Positions 1 through 8,511 of a stretch of DNA of 64,000 nt are shown here, piece after piece. The notes beneath the pieces are model-generated. The model was not told where the DNA came from. It did not search any database and saw only the letters and a program-made list of their open reading frames with translations. Both the position numbers and the translations under genes were made by a program. Source of the stretch: CAYSFW01 sp964620675 (GTDB lineage: Bacteria > Pseudomonadota > Gammaproteobacteria > UWMA-0217); the NCBI GenBank assembly GCA_964620675.1, contig CAZUJU010000015.1, forward strand, positions 1-64,000, in the 5' to 3' direction. Positions within the stretch are counted from its first letter, which is position 1, and each line of letters starts with the position of its first letter.

Positions 1-388
1 CAATAAATTCTTGAGAAATTGAGGGTTTCTCGTATGCTTTAAAGCGCGTGATCTGTCCTCAAGCGACCGTCGGAGCACTACCGCATTCCGTTGTTGCAGC
101 GCTAGACGGGGCGCCGTCCCAGGAAAATCTGAAGCTGCGGGATGCCGATTCGAATGGCCGCTCGTGCGATCGCCCTGGGGTTGCGCGTCGGTTTCTGAAT
201 TTGCCGGGTTAATAATGGACTTCAACGTAGTATCCCCGCGGGAATCTTGGGGTTTGAAATCTGATTCGGAGTGATTCATCGCGCCACGCATGGTCTCTGG
301 ATGACCGCCGCGATCCGGACCCGGATGCACCGTTAGGATGCTGGGGTGCCGAGCCTCGCAGGCCGCATGACGTGGTGCCGTGACGGTT
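1..388. other. Non-coding leader at the window edge
   Basis: No credible coding sequence was found here. All three plus frames hit stops within the first 20 bases, so no plus-strand gene enters from the left. The only visible structure is a short inverted repeat, GAGAAA/TTTCTC, at about 14-31. The region probably holds the promoter of the cytochrome gene that follows, but no convincing -35/-10 pair was identified. Confidence 0.5.
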
Positions 389-1339
389 ATGAAACGCACG
401 CCCTGGTTGTTGATATTCCTGGTCCTCGCCGCGGTGACGAGCGCGGTACTCTTTTTCGCTGCGACGCCGCCGCGCGTTGTCTTGCACGATGAGGTTGAGC
501 GGTCACCCGCCGCGGAAGTGGCCGCGGGCGAGTATCTAGTCAGACTCGCGGGATGTGCGGCGTGCCATACCGACAACAAGACGGGCGGCCAGCCATTCGC
601 CGGTGGAAGCGCGTTTCCCACGGCATACGGCACATTTTACGCCCCTAACATCACCCCCGATCCTGCGACCGGAATCGGGCGATGGAGCGAGGAGGATCTT
701 GGTCGCGCATTGCGGTACGGCATCGCTCCGGGCGGGCACGCGTACTACCCGGTTTTCCCCTACACCGCGTACACCGACCTGAGCGACGACGATCTTGGCG
801 CCATTTACGCTTATCTGATGACGGTGACGCCAGTCAGTCGCGTCAGCAAGGCGCACGTATTGCCGTGGTATCTCACCCGCGCCACCGCGCGCGCTTGGCA
901 AATGGCCTTTTTCCGTCCTGGAAGGGGCCAGTTTACGCACTCCACCGACACCCTGCTCGGTCGGGGGGAGTATCTGGCCAAGTCAGTCGCGCACTGCGGC
1001 GAGTGTCACACGCCGCGCAATACATTCGGCGCGCTGAAACGAAGTTACCATTTGGCGGGCGTGACGGCGTCGCCGGTGCTGGATGGCAAGGCGGTTCCGA
1101 ATATCACCCGTGCGTTCAAAGGTGGCATCGGCAAGTGGGGTGCCGCCGATCTTAAGCAGTTTTTTCAGACCGGACAGCGTCCCGAAGGCAAGGACGTTGG
1201 TGGGGCGATGGCGGAGGTCATCGACGGTCGTCTAAAGTACCTCTCGCCGGAAGATTCGAAGGCTCTCGTCACCTATATCAGAAGCGTGCCGGAAGCTGAA
1301 ACGCTGCCGTGGTGGTCATCCTTGCCCTCGCTACGGTAA
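389..1339 (+). CDS. Diheme cytochrome c
   Basis: This is a 316-residue exported electron carrier. It has an N-terminal hydrophobic segment (about residues 6-25), which is a signal anchor or signal peptide. Two class I cytochrome c domains follow, each with a CXXCH heme site: CAACH at 56-60 and CGECH at 203-207. The domain pattern resembles the cytochrome subunits of membrane-bound alcohol, sorbose or nicotinate dehydrogenases, which pass electrons from a periplasmic dehydrogenase to the respiratory chain. No such dehydrogenase lies next to it, so the partner is unknown. A GTG at 380 is in frame; the ATG at 389 was chosen because it directly precedes the basic n-region of the signal. The gene stands alone and converges on an MFS gene 24 bases downstream. 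Confidence 0.85.
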   Translation: MKRTPWLLIFLVLAAVTSAVLFFAATPPRVVLHDEVERSPAAEVAAGEYLVRLAGCAACHTDNKTGGQPFAGGSAFPTAYGTFYAPNITPDPATGIGRWSEEDLGRALRYGIAPGGHAYYPVFPYTAYTDLSDDDLGAIYAYLMTVTPVSRVSKAHVLPWYLTRATARAWQMAFFRPGRGQFTHSTDTLLGRGEYLAKSVAHCGECHTPRNTFGALKRSYHLAGVTASPVLDGKAVPNITRAFKGGIGKWGAADLKQFFQTGQRPEGKDVGGAMAEVIDGRLKYLSPEDSKALVTYIRSVPEAETLPWWSSLPSLR

Positions 1340-1363
1340 GCGATTCGCGCACGGATTGTGTGC

Positions 1364-2629
1364 TCAGGGCGACACCCCGCGGTGGCCTCGCGACTCGTCG
1401 GGCACACACCACAACACGAGCGCACCGCCCACAAACAGTACCAGTAGCGATAGCAGTCCTATCCGCGGATTACCGGTTGCGAGCCCGATGCCTCCGACCA
1501 GCAGCGGACCCAGCACCGCGGCGAACTTGCCAAGCATGTTATAAAACCCGAAGAACTCGGCGGCACGCTCAGGTGGAATCAGGCGCGCATAGTACGAGCG
1601 ACTGAGCGCCTGAATTCCGCCCTGAATCAAGCCGATACAGGTTGCCAGGGCGAAAAATTCCCAGCTTTCCTGAATCTGCGACGCCCACAGCGTGACCAGA
1701 CAATAGCCGCCAATCGCGAGCAAGATGCCATTGCGGGTGCCGAGGCGCTCGCCCAGGCGGCCGAACGCGACCGCCGCCGGAAAACCGATAAACTGCGTGA
1801 TCAACAGCGCGGTGATGAGCTGTTTGGTCTCAAAGCCGAGTGCCTTGCCGTAGTCCACCGCCATGACGATGACGGTGTCGACGCCGTCGATATACAGCCA
1901 GTACGCGAGTAAGAACACCCACACCGCCCGCAGCTTTCGCACTTCGCGAAAGGTGTCGCGGAGCTGGCTGAAGCCGGCCTGTGTTGCGCGGCGGATGCCG
2001 AGGGGCGCCGCGGGTCTTGGCTCGTGGACGAACATCAGCAACGGTATACTGAAGGTCAGCCACCAGATCGCGGTTAGCAGGAACGACAATTGCACGGCTG
2101 CCGCCGCGTCGGCGAGGCCAAACCATTGCGGTTGCAAGGTCATGACCACGCAGAATGCGAACAGCAAGCCGCCGCCCAAGTACCCGAGCGCGAACCCGAA
2201 TGCAGACACCCGGTCGTAACGCGCCGCGGTGGTCACATTGACGAGTAACGCATCGTAAAACACATTACCGCCCATGAAACCGATGCTTGCCAGCACATAG
2301 AGCAGGATCGCGAGGTGCCAGTCGCCTTGGGCGATCCAGAACAGGCTGCCGGTCAACACCGCACCGAGGGTGGCAAAGAGCCAGAGCAGGCGCTTCTTGT
2401 AGCCACCCTGATCGGCGATCGCGCCCAGGATCGGCGCCAGCATGACGATGCCAAGGCTGGCGAGCGAATTGGCGGTGCCGAGGGTGAAGGTGATGCGGGC
2501 GGACTCGGCGCCGTGGGCCCAGAACTCGCGGAAGAAAATCGGAAAGAACCCTGCCAGCATGACCGTGGCAAACGCGGAGTTGGCCCAGTCATAGAGCGCC
2601 CAAGCGAGGATCGGTCGACGGATTGGCAT
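1364..2629 (-). CDS. MFS transporter, UMF1/ATG22-like
   Basis: This is a 421-residue polytopic membrane protein of the major facilitator superfamily. The N-terminus, with the motif ALYDWANSAF, is characteristic of the UMF1/ATG22-like branch, whose bacterial substrates are mostly unknown. About twelve hydrophobic segments are visible, with a central cytoplasmic loop near residues 200-235. It starts only 37 bases after the stop of the DUF2063 gene on the same strand. It may therefore be the last gene of the RiPP operon, in the slot where other hvf-type operons carry a DoxX-family membrane protein. That role is inference from position only. The start codon is an ATG with no strong ribosome binding site. 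Confidence 0.85.
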   Translation of the reverse strand: MPIRRPILAWALYDWANSAFATVMLAGFFPIFFREFWAHGAESARITFTLGTANSLASLGIVMLAPILGAIADQGGYKKRLLWLFATLGAVLTGSLFWIAQGDWHLAILLYVLASIGFMGGNVFYDALLVNVTTAARYDRVSAFGFALGYLGGGLLFAFCVVMTLQPQWFGLADAAAAVQLSFLLTAIWWLTFSIPLLMFVHEPRPAAPLGIRRATQAGFSQLRDTFREVRKLRAVWVFLLAYWLYIDGVDTVIVMAVDYGKALGFETKQLITALLITQFIGFPAAVAFGRLGERLGTRNGILLAIGGYCLVTLWASQIQESWEFFALATCIGLIQGGIQALSRSYYARLIPPERAAEFFGFYNMLGKFAAVLGPLLVGGIGLATGNPRIGLLSLLVLFVGGALVLWCVPDESRGHRGVSP

Positions 2630-2666
2630 CGGCGTGGCCCGGTGCGGTTAGGGGGACCGCACTATG

Positions 2667-3470
2667 CTACGCGATTGCCGGGCTTGGCGTCGCCTCGCTC
2701 GCCGCGTCGCGGATACCCAGCACGATCCCGGCGTGGTGCAATCGTACCAGGGTCTGATGGCCGCCTTGAATCACCAAATCCGGATCTGGATGGGCGAGTT
2801 CCGTCGCGATCTGCTGGAGTAGCGCCAGCCCGGAACGCGTGCCGTTGTCGGCCAACAACGCGACCAAACGCGCACTCACCGGATTGGCCTCCATGAATCG
2901 AACCTCGTCGTTGCCGTCGCGATAGACCAACAAATGTGTGGGCTGCGGCGGTGGTGTCGTGGGCCGATAGCCTGGCGACAGACGATGCACCGGCCAGCGA
3001 TAGGTGAGGTTCCAGCATAACGGCGAAAGCACCGGAACGCCGCGTAACAGGTCGCCATGGCCGATCCAGGCGGGCGAGTCGGCGGGCGTCTCGGCGATCA
3101 TTAAACCCAGTTCGACCCACTCGTAGTGTGCCAACTCCAGCAAGAACGGCGGATCGTCCGGGTCGGGTTCAAAGCGCTGTTCGAGATAGCTCAAAAACTC
3201 ACGCGGGACATCGGCGAAATAGGGGCTCCGACACCGATGTTGGGCGAAGAACGGCCGTGCCAGCCGCGCTTCCCAACGATCCGCTGGATAAAGCGACCGC
3301 AGTACCGGAAAACCTTTTTCGAGGAAGCCGCTGACGTTGTTGAGCAACAGCTCGCGGTAAATCCTCATCCGCCGCTCCTCGACATCCACGGGACGTGGGT
3401 TGTCGGCGGGGTTGCGGATATGCGCGGCGAAGGCGAACTGCGCTTGCTGAAACTCGGGCGTCTCAGGCAT
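2667..3470 (-). CDS. hvfC: HvfC/BufC-type DUF2063 RiPP maturation partner
   Basis: This is a 267-residue protein with an N-terminal DUF2063 (putative DNA-binding-like) domain, recognisable from the QAQFAFAAHIRNP opening and the MRIYRELLLNNVSGFLEKGFP segment. In characterised systems this protein pairs with the DUF692 (MNIO) enzyme, helps bind the precursor peptide and enables cysteine modification. The ATG at 3470 overlaps the end of the DUF692 gene by 8 bases, which indicates translational coupling. A longer in-frame reading to 3725 exists but lies wholly inside the DUF692 gene and has no family similarity, so it was rejected. The C-terminal half is rich in proline, arginine and leucine and probably forms the MNIO-binding region. 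Confidence 0.85.
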   Translation of the reverse strand: MPETPEFQQAQFAFAAHIRNPADNPRPVDVEERRMRIYRELLLNNVSGFLEKGFPVLRSLYPADRWEARLARPFFAQHRCRSPYFADVPREFLSYLEQRFEPDPDDPPFLLELAHYEWVELGLMIAETPADSPAWIGHGDLLRGVPVLSPLCWNLTYRWPVHRLSPGYRPTTPPPQPTHLLVYRDGNDEVRFMEANPVSARLVALLADNGTRSGLALLQQIATELAHPDPDLVIQGGHQTLVRLHHAGIVLGIRDAASEATPSPAIA

Positions 3471-4323
3471 GCGCGCCTCCAAGGCGGCGCGGTGCCAGAT
3501 GGCGCGTCTGCATGGCTTCGATGCGTGTGATCTCGCGCAGCAAATCGGCGAGCGGCGGGATGTTGAAATCGCGCTCCAGCAGGGTCGGAAATACGCCAAA
3601 CTCGGCGTAAGCGGCGTCGAGCAACCCCCACACGGGCTCAATAACATCTGCCCCATGGGTGTCGATGATGAGGTCTTCGGCCTCGTTAAAGTGCCCGGCG
3701 ATGTGCGCATAGGCGATGCGTTCACCGGGCAGTGCGGTGAGGAAATCGCGCGCGTCGTAGCGGTGATTCACCGAATTGACGTAGATATTGTTGACGTCGA
3801 GTAACAGGTCGCAATCGGCCTCCGCGAGCACCGCGGTGATGAACTCGATCTCGGTCATCGCCGGGTTCGGGGCGGCGTAGTAGGACACGTTTTCGATCGC
3901 GATACGCTGTTCCAGGATGTCCTGGACCCGCCGAATCCGCGCCGCGACATAGCGCACGGCCTCATCGGTGAAGGGAATCGGCAGCAGGTCATAGAGATGA
4001 CCTTCGTCCGAACAGTAACTGAGGTGTTCGCTGTAACCGCGAATCTGGTGCTGATCGAGGAACCGCTTGACCTCGCGGACGAAATCCTCGTCGAGCGGTG
4101 TCGGCCCCCCCAAGGACAGCGAAAGCCCGTGGCAGACAAACGGCCAGCGCTCGGTGAAATGGCGCAGGGATTTGCCCAGCGCGCCACCGATGTGGATCCA
4201 GTTTTCCGGGGCGATTTCCCAGAATCCAACGGCGGTATCGGGTTGCTCGCGCAGCGACGCGAGGAATTCGCGGCGTAGCCCGAGGCCGGTGCCCGCGATG
4301 TGATTGGAGGATTTTGGGGTCAC
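3463..4323 (-). CDS. hvfB: DUF692/MNIO multinuclear iron oxidase (HvfB/BufB type)
   Basis: This is a 286-residue TIM-barrel enzyme of the DUF692 (MNIO) family. The metal-binding and active-site motifs are visible in order: a GLGLRREF opening, HGLSLS, SEHLSY, the ENVS motif, DVNNIYVN, AGHF, DTHG and LLERD near the end. Characterised members use an iron cluster and oxygen to convert cysteines in a short precursor into oxazolone/thioamide or thiooxazole-type groups. Translation starts at a GTG at 4323 with a GGGAG ribosome binding site six bases upstream. It overlaps the DUF2063 gene and follows the cysteine-repeat precursor on the same strand, so the substrate is almost certainly that precursor. 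Confidence 0.93.
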   Translation of the reverse strand: MTPKSSNHIAGTGLGLRREFLASLREQPDTAVGFWEIAPENWIHIGGALGKSLRHFTERWPFVCHGLSLSLGGPTPLDEDFVREVKRFLDQHQIRGYSEHLSYCSDEGHLYDLLPIPFTDEAVRYVAARIRRVQDILEQRIAIENVSYYAAPNPAMTEIEFITAVLAEADCDLLLDVNNIYVNSVNHRYDARDFLTALPGERIAYAHIAGHFNEAEDLIIDTHGADVIEPVWGLLDAAYAEFGVFPTLLERDFNIPPLADLLREITRIEAMQTRHLAPRRLGGAHA

Positions 4324-4433
4324 GTTAGGCTCCCAAGCGATGGCGACACGTCGCGGACTCGTGCCGTACGAACGGACTCGGCAACGATAACAGTGCGGTA
4401 AACATCGTGACGAACCTGTCTGCGGTTAAAGAG

Positions 4434-4479
4434 CGGCGGGCTTGCGCCCGCCGACGGTCACGCGAGTTTGCCTCGCGTG
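4434..4479 (-). terminator. Tandem hairpins between RiPP precursor and maturation genes
   Basis: Two perfect stem-loops stand in the gap between the precursor stop and the DUF692 start. One is CACGCGAG/CTCGCGTG (4459-4466 with 4472-4479, 5-base loop). The other is CGGCGGGC/GCCCGCCG (4434-4441 with 4446-4453, 4-base loop). On the minus strand the second hairpin is followed by CTCTTTAACC, a short U-rich tail. The likely role is partial termination or 3-prime-end protection, giving more precursor mRNA than enzyme mRNA. Confidence 0.6.
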
Positions 4480-4487
4480 TGGGGGAA

Positions 4488-4856
4488 TTACTTTTTGCTC
4501 CCGCCGCACTTACCTTCGCCGCATTTGCCTTCCACGGCCTTTTTGGCATCGCCGCCGCATTTGCCTTCCATGGCCTTTTTGGCATCGCCGCCGCACTTGC
4601 CTTCACCGCACTTGCCTTCCACGGCCTTTTTGGCATCGCCGCCGCACTTGCCTTCACCGCACTTGCCGTCGGCCTTTTTAGCGCCACCGCATTTGCCGTC
4701 GGCCTTCTTGTCACCGGCCTGGGTGTCGGCGATTTGATAGCCGTTGCCGAGATCGGTCAGGCTAAACGGATTCGCCTGCGCGGATGCGACGCTCATGCCG
4801 ACGAGCGAAGCGCCGAGGGCCAAAGCAAAAGGACTCAGAGTGTTTTTCATTGCCAT
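4488..4856 (-). CDS. hvfA: Multi-cysteine RiPP precursor, HvfA type
   Basis: This is a 122-residue secreted low-complexity peptide. Residues 1 to about 27 form a Sec signal peptide ending in SVASAQA. A short leader follows (to about 50), then a core of lysine-glycine-cysteine repeats with eight cysteines (56, 66, 71, 83, 88, 100, 112, 117). Six sit in EGKCG motifs and two in DGKCG; EGKCG is the sequence modified by DUF692/DUF2063 pairs in HvfA-type peptides. Such peptides bind copper or other thiophilic metals in the periplasm. The ATG at 4856 is preceded by AAGGAG with 8-9 bases spacing. The repeats are near-identical at DNA level, so copy number may vary between strains. Confidence 0.9.
   Translation of the reverse strand: MAMKNTLSPFALALGASLVGMSVASAQANPFSLTDLGNGYQIADTQAGDKKADGKCGGAKKADGKCGEGKCGGDAKKAVEGKCGEGKCGGDAKKAMEGKCGGDAKKAVEGKCGEGKCGGSKK
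4500..4700 (-). repeat. Tandem coding repeat in hvfA
   Basis: Degenerate tandem repeats of about 36 and 51 bases encode DAKKAVEGKCG(G/E) units. Neighbouring copies differ by one or a few bases, for example GTG/ATG giving AVEG or AMEG. Near-identity suggests recent expansion by slippage or recombination. Confidence 0.85.
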
Positions 4857-5292
4857 GTCGTGTGCTCCTTCAAGCTTGATGGTAGACGGGCCGGTTGTCG
4901 GCCGGACCCGGGGTTAAGCGTAACTCGTTTCGATTACGCTTACCCTTACGCGCTGCGTTTGAGTTTGGATGCACCTGATTCTACCGATTCTTCAAACGAT
5001 GAGCGTATGACCGTTCGACTTGAGTTCCTGCTCACTCCCGAGATCGCCGGATGGTCATGTTTTTAATGTTTGTTAAGTTATAGCCGGGCGCCGAAAAAAA
5101 GCACGCCTCGACGCGAATTCTAGCCCGCTCGGCCGGTGGCGGCGTGACGGTGGGGATCTATGAAAAAATGTAAATCTTGAGGTCTGTTGATGCCGTCGGC
5201 GAACGATCCTGCGCTACCATCATGGCCAACTTGTCGGCTGACGATGAGCCCGCGCGCGGATACTTCTCCCCCACCTTTACCCGAGAACGACA
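4857..5292. other. Divergent intergenic region, hvfA / ABC exporter
   Basis: This 436-base gap separates the minus-strand RiPP operon from a plus-strand exporter. No protein gene is credible; the predicted frames here are out of phase with the exporter. It contains a 9-base inverted repeat described separately and an AT-richer stretch at 5040-5100. Promoters for both directions should lie here, but no clean sigma-70 pair was identified. Confidence 0.5.
4915..4942. promoter_or_regulatory. 9-bp inverted repeat upstream of hvfA, candidate operator
   Basis: The arms TAAGCGTAA and TTACGCTTA are perfect complements separated by 10 bases. The symmetry centre lies about 72 bases upstream of the hvfA start codon. 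Arm length and one-helical-turn spacing fit a dimeric transcription factor. The regulator is unknown; copper or redox control would fit what is known of this peptide family. Confidence 0.5.
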
Positions 5293-7074
5293 TTGACCCG
5301 ATCAGGTATTGTGCATACTTACGGGCGCGTACTGGCGCTTTTGCGGCCAGTGCGGGGCCTCGCCATTCTGCTGACCGCCGCCAACCTGGCGTTGGCGGCG
5401 GTGCCGTTTGCCGAGCCGATTCTCTTCGGCAAGGCCATCGACCTGCTGACCGCGGCACCAACGCGCGGTGCCGATGCAACGTTTCACGACGGTGCGCGGG
5501 TGTTCGGCCTGTGGCTATTGATCAGCCTGTTCGGGATCGGCGCCGGGATCTTGGTGGCGCTGCATGCCGATCGACTCGCGCATCGTCTGCGTTTGAATAC
5601 CTCGGCGTACTTTTTTGAGCACGTGCTCGATTTGCACCTCGGGTTCCATCGCGACGGCCATTCCGGGCGACTGTTGAAGATCATGATGCGTAGCGCCGAT
5701 CATCTGTTTGGGCTGTGGTTGGCGATCTTTCGCGAGCATCTGTCGAGCGTCGTCGCGCTGCTGGTGCTGTTGCCGATGACCTTGTTCTTGAATTGGAAGC
5801 TGGCGTTGGTACTGATCCTGTTGATACTGCTTTCGGTCACGCTTACCGTGCTCGTCAGCCGGCGCACCCATGCCGCGCAGCGCGAGGTCGAGTCTTACCA
5901 CTCGGCGGTGGCTGAGCATGCAGTGGACGCGCTCGGCAACGTCGTGTTGGTGCAGAGTTTTGTCCGCCGCGTGGAGGAGACCCGTACGATGCGCGACATG
6001 ATGAGCCGCCTGCTCGCGGCGCAGTTTCCGGTGCTCAACTGGTGGGCGCTGGTCAACGTGCTGAACGGTGCCGCGGCCTCGATCACGGTGATCACGATCT
6101 TTGCGCTTGGCGCGTGGCTCAGTCTGCAAGGCGAGGTCACGGTGGGCGAGATCGTCACCTTTATGGGCTTTGCGAACCACCTGATTGGGCGTCTGGACCA
6201 AGTCATCGGCTTTTTCAACCGACTGTTCCATCAGGCGCCGTCGCTGGCTGAGTTCTTCGAGGTGTTGGATACGCAATCGGCGGTGCGCGATGCCCCCAAT
6301 GCGCGCGACTTGGCACAGGTGAACGGACGCATCGAATTCGCTCAGGTCGGCTTCGCCTACGGCAATGGCCGCCAGGCGCTGAGCGATATCAGTTTTGTCG
6401 CCGAACCGGGTCGAACCATCGCGCTGGTTGGCGAAACCGGTGCGGGCAAGTCAACCGCGATGAATCTGCTGCACCGCCAGTACGACCCGCAAACCGGCGC
6501 GATCCTGCTCGACGGGAGCGATATCCGCGAGATCAAACTGGATGCACTGCGGCACCAGATTGGGGTCGTGTTTCAGGAGAATCTGCTGTTTTACCGCAGC
6601 ATCGCGGACAATCTGCGGGTCGGCAATCCCGCCGCGAGTGACGCCGAACTGGAGCAGGCGGCGCGTCTGGCGCAGGCCCATGAGTTCATCCTGGCGCAGC
6701 CCAACGGCTATCAGACCCGCATCGGCGAACGCGGCTCGAACCTGAGTGGCGGTGAGCGCCAGCGGCTTGCGATCGCGCGCGTGTTACTGAAAAATCCCCC
6801 GATCCTGATCCTCGACGAGGCCACGAGCGCGCTCGACACGGCCACCGAGGCCCAAGTGCAACTGGCGCTCAAGGCGCTGATGCGGGGGCGCACCACATTC
6901 GTCATCGCGCATCGTCTCGCGACCATCCGCGATGCCGATGAAATTCTGGTATTCCGCCAGGGGCGTATCATTGAACGCGGCGGGTTCCAGCAACTTGCGC
7001 AGCAAGGCGGCTATTTCGCGGAACTGGTCGCGAAGCAATATCCGGTGGCATCGGAGATCCCGACACCACCTTGA
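5293..7074 (+). CDS. ABC exporter, NdvA/ChvA-like (fused permease-ATPase)
   Basis: This is a 593-residue half-transporter with an N-terminal transmembrane domain (about residues 15-310) and a C-terminal nucleotide-binding domain. The ATPase has Walker A GETGAGKS at 380-387, the signature LSGGE at 484-488 and the Walker B/D-loop ILDEATSALD. Its closest recognisable relatives are the NdvA/ChvA cyclic beta-glucan exporters, but no glucan synthase lies nearby, so the substrate is open. Homodimerisation is expected. The chosen start is a TTG at 5293; a GTG at 5311 is an alternative, and neither has a strong ribosome binding site. A TSUP permease follows 25 bases downstream, possibly co-transcribed. 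Confidence 0.9.
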   Translation: MTRSGIVHTYGRVLALLRPVRGLAILLTAANLALAAVPFAEPILFGKAIDLLTAAPTRGADATFHDGARVFGLWLLISLFGIGAGILVALHADRLAHRLRLNTSAYFFEHVLDLHLGFHRDGHSGRLLKIMMRSADHLFGLWLAIFREHLSSVVALLVLLPMTLFLNWKLALVLILLILLSVTLTVLVSRRTHAAQREVESYHSAVAEHAVDALGNVVLVQSFVRRVEETRTMRDMMSRLLAAQFPVLNWWALVNVLNGAAASITVITIFALGAWLSLQGEVTVGEIVTFMGFANHLIGRLDQVIGFFNRLFHQAPSLAEFFEVLDTQSAVRDAPNARDLAQVNGRIEFAQVGFAYGNGRQALSDISFVAEPGRTIALVGETGAGKSTAMNLLHRQYDPQTGAILLDGSDIREIKLDALRHQIGVVFQENLLFYRSIADNLRVGNPAASDAELEQAARLAQAHEFILAQPNGYQTRIGERGSNLSGGERQRLAIARVLLKNPPILILDEATSALDTATEAQVQLALKALMRGRTTFVIAHRLATIRDADEILVFRQGRIIERGGFQQLAQQGGYFAELVAKQYPVASEIPTPP

Positions 7075-7099
7075 ATTCATTCGAAAATCAGGGGGCGGG

Positions 7100-7888
7100 A
7101 TGGCTGGGTTTTTACCCGATGCGGCGGATTTGGCTTGGTTGCTCGCCGCCGCATTTCTCGCCGGACTGTTCGACGCGGCGGTCGGCGGTGGTGGCCTGAT
7201 TCAGGTCCCGGCGCTCTTCGCCGTGTTGCCGCAAGTACCGCCGGCCGCGTTGCTCGGCACCAACAAACTCGCCAGCATTTTCGGCACCCTTAGCGCGGTG
7301 GCGCACTACGCGCGATCGCTGCGCTTCGATTGGCGATTTCTCCGCATCGCCGCCCCGGTGGCGCTGCTCGGCGCACTTGCCGGGGCCAGTGTTGTGGCCT
7401 GGCTTCCGGTCGCCTGGGTGCGGCCACTCGTGCTGCTGCTATTGATCGTGATCCTGGTGCGGACCTGGCGTGACCGTCAACGCGGGTTGAGCGCGACCCC
7501 TGTGCGCGCACGACCGCAAGTGGTCGCGGTAGCGGCCGGCGGTGGCATCGGGTTTTACGACGGATTCTTCGGCCCCGGCACCGGGAGTTTTCTGATCTTT
7601 GTGTTCGTGCGCTGGCTGGGACAGGATTTTCTCCACGCCAGCGCGCATGCCAAGGTCGTCAATGCCAGCACCAATCTCGGCGCGTTGATCTACTTCGCCG
7701 CGACCGGCCATGTTCTCTGGCTGCTCGGTTTTGCGATGACCGCCTTCAATATCGCCGGGGCCCAGGTCGGCACCCGGATCGCGCTCAAGGGTGGCGCGGC
7801 GTTGGTGCGTCAGTTGTTTTTCCTGCTATGTATCGCCTTGATTCTGCGTCTGGGTTGGAGTCTCGCGGTGGAATGGTCAGGGCAGTAG
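7100..7888 (+). CDS. TSUP-family permease (TauE/SafE, former DUF81)
   Basis: This is a 262-residue membrane protein with about eight hydrophobic helices in two homologous halves. Each half carries the glycine-rich motif of the family (FDAAVGGGGLIQVPAL near residue 25 and GFYDGFFGPGTGSFL near 150). Members export sulfite, sulfoacetate or other small organosulfur anions. No sulfur-oxidation gene is adjacent, so the substrate is unassigned. The ATG at 7100 follows a GGGGGCGGG stretch. The 3-prime end overlaps the convergent DUF1841 gene by 12 bases. Confidence 0.9.
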   Translation: MAGFLPDAADLAWLLAAAFLAGLFDAAVGGGGLIQVPALFAVLPQVPPAALLGTNKLASIFGTLSAVAHYARSLRFDWRFLRIAAPVALLGALAGASVVAWLPVAWVRPLVLLLLIVILVRTWRDRQRGLSATPVRARPQVVAVAAGGGIGFYDGFFGPGTGSFLIFVFVRWLGQDFLHASAHAKVVNASTNLGALIYFAATGHVLWLLGFAMTAFNIAGAQVGTRIALKGGAALVRQLFFLLCIALILRLGWSLAVEWSGQ

Positions 7889-8299
7889 GCGCACGCATTC
7901 GAGGTAACATTGCGCGTCGGGCGCGGTGCCGTTGCGTTGGGCTTCCCACAAACGCTGCCCGAGACATTCGAGCATGGCGTGCTCGGCCTGATGCGGGCCG
8001 TGATGGCGTGCGAGTCGCAGCCACTGGTCGCGAATGCCAGGCGGGCGATCGGTGCTGACCTGTTCCTGAATCGAGAGGTGCAGCGCAAGATGCAAAAACG
8101 GATTGACCTGCCCGTCCTCGGGGGTGAAATCGGCGTGCAGACTCGCCTCCGGCGCCGCGAGCAGGGCGTGGTATTCCGGGTGTTCACGCAGGACTTCGAC
8201 GATCTGTTGTTCCAGTGGTTGCAAGGCGTCGGCGCGCTGCCACTTGGCGTACACATCGCAAAAGATCCGGCGGAAGGTGTCTCGATTTTGGCTGAACAT
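7877..8299 (-). CDS. DUF1841 family protein
   Basis: This is a 140-residue soluble protein matching the DUF1841 family of gammaproteobacteria. Its hallmarks are the MFSQNRDTFRRIFCDVYAKW opening, the PFLHLALHLSIQEQVSTDRP segment and an HHGPHQAEHAMLECLG segment rich in histidine and acidic residues. The function is unknown. The histidines (LHLALHL, RHHGPHQAEH) could bind a metal; this is a guess from composition. The start at 8299 was chosen over an upstream in-frame ATG because it matches the conserved N-terminus. Confidence 0.85.
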   Translation of the reverse strand: MFSQNRDTFRRIFCDVYAKWQRADALQPLEQQIVEVLREHPEYHALLAAPEASLHADFTPEDGQVNPFLHLALHLSIQEQVSTDRPPGIRDQWLRLARHHGPHQAEHAMLECLGQRLWEAQRNGTAPDAQCYLECVRLLP

Positions 8300-8511
8300 C
8301 GCCGCGATTCTAAGCGATCGCAACGCGCCACGGCGAGGTAACCGCACCCGCTACGGTTTGTGAAATTCTAACGAGGTCGGTTGCGCGAATGAGCGTTCGG
8401 TCCTGCCGCCGCGTCGGGTGATGCTCCCCGAACGAGGTGGCGCCGATTGATTTGATTTCGCCCCTGGTTCGGCAGGTTCACCGCCACCGGAAGCAGAAGG
8501 TTGCCGTTTAT

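Noticed and set aside
4500..4700. Possible CRISPR-like tandem array
   Set aside because: Repeats are contiguous without spacers and code for the RiPP core.
4407..5066. Plus-strand frame with repeated AAFAFHGLFGI units, looking like a membrane repeat protein
   Set aside because: It is the complement of the hvfA cysteine repeats; hvfA has the signal peptide, ribosome binding site and enzyme partners.
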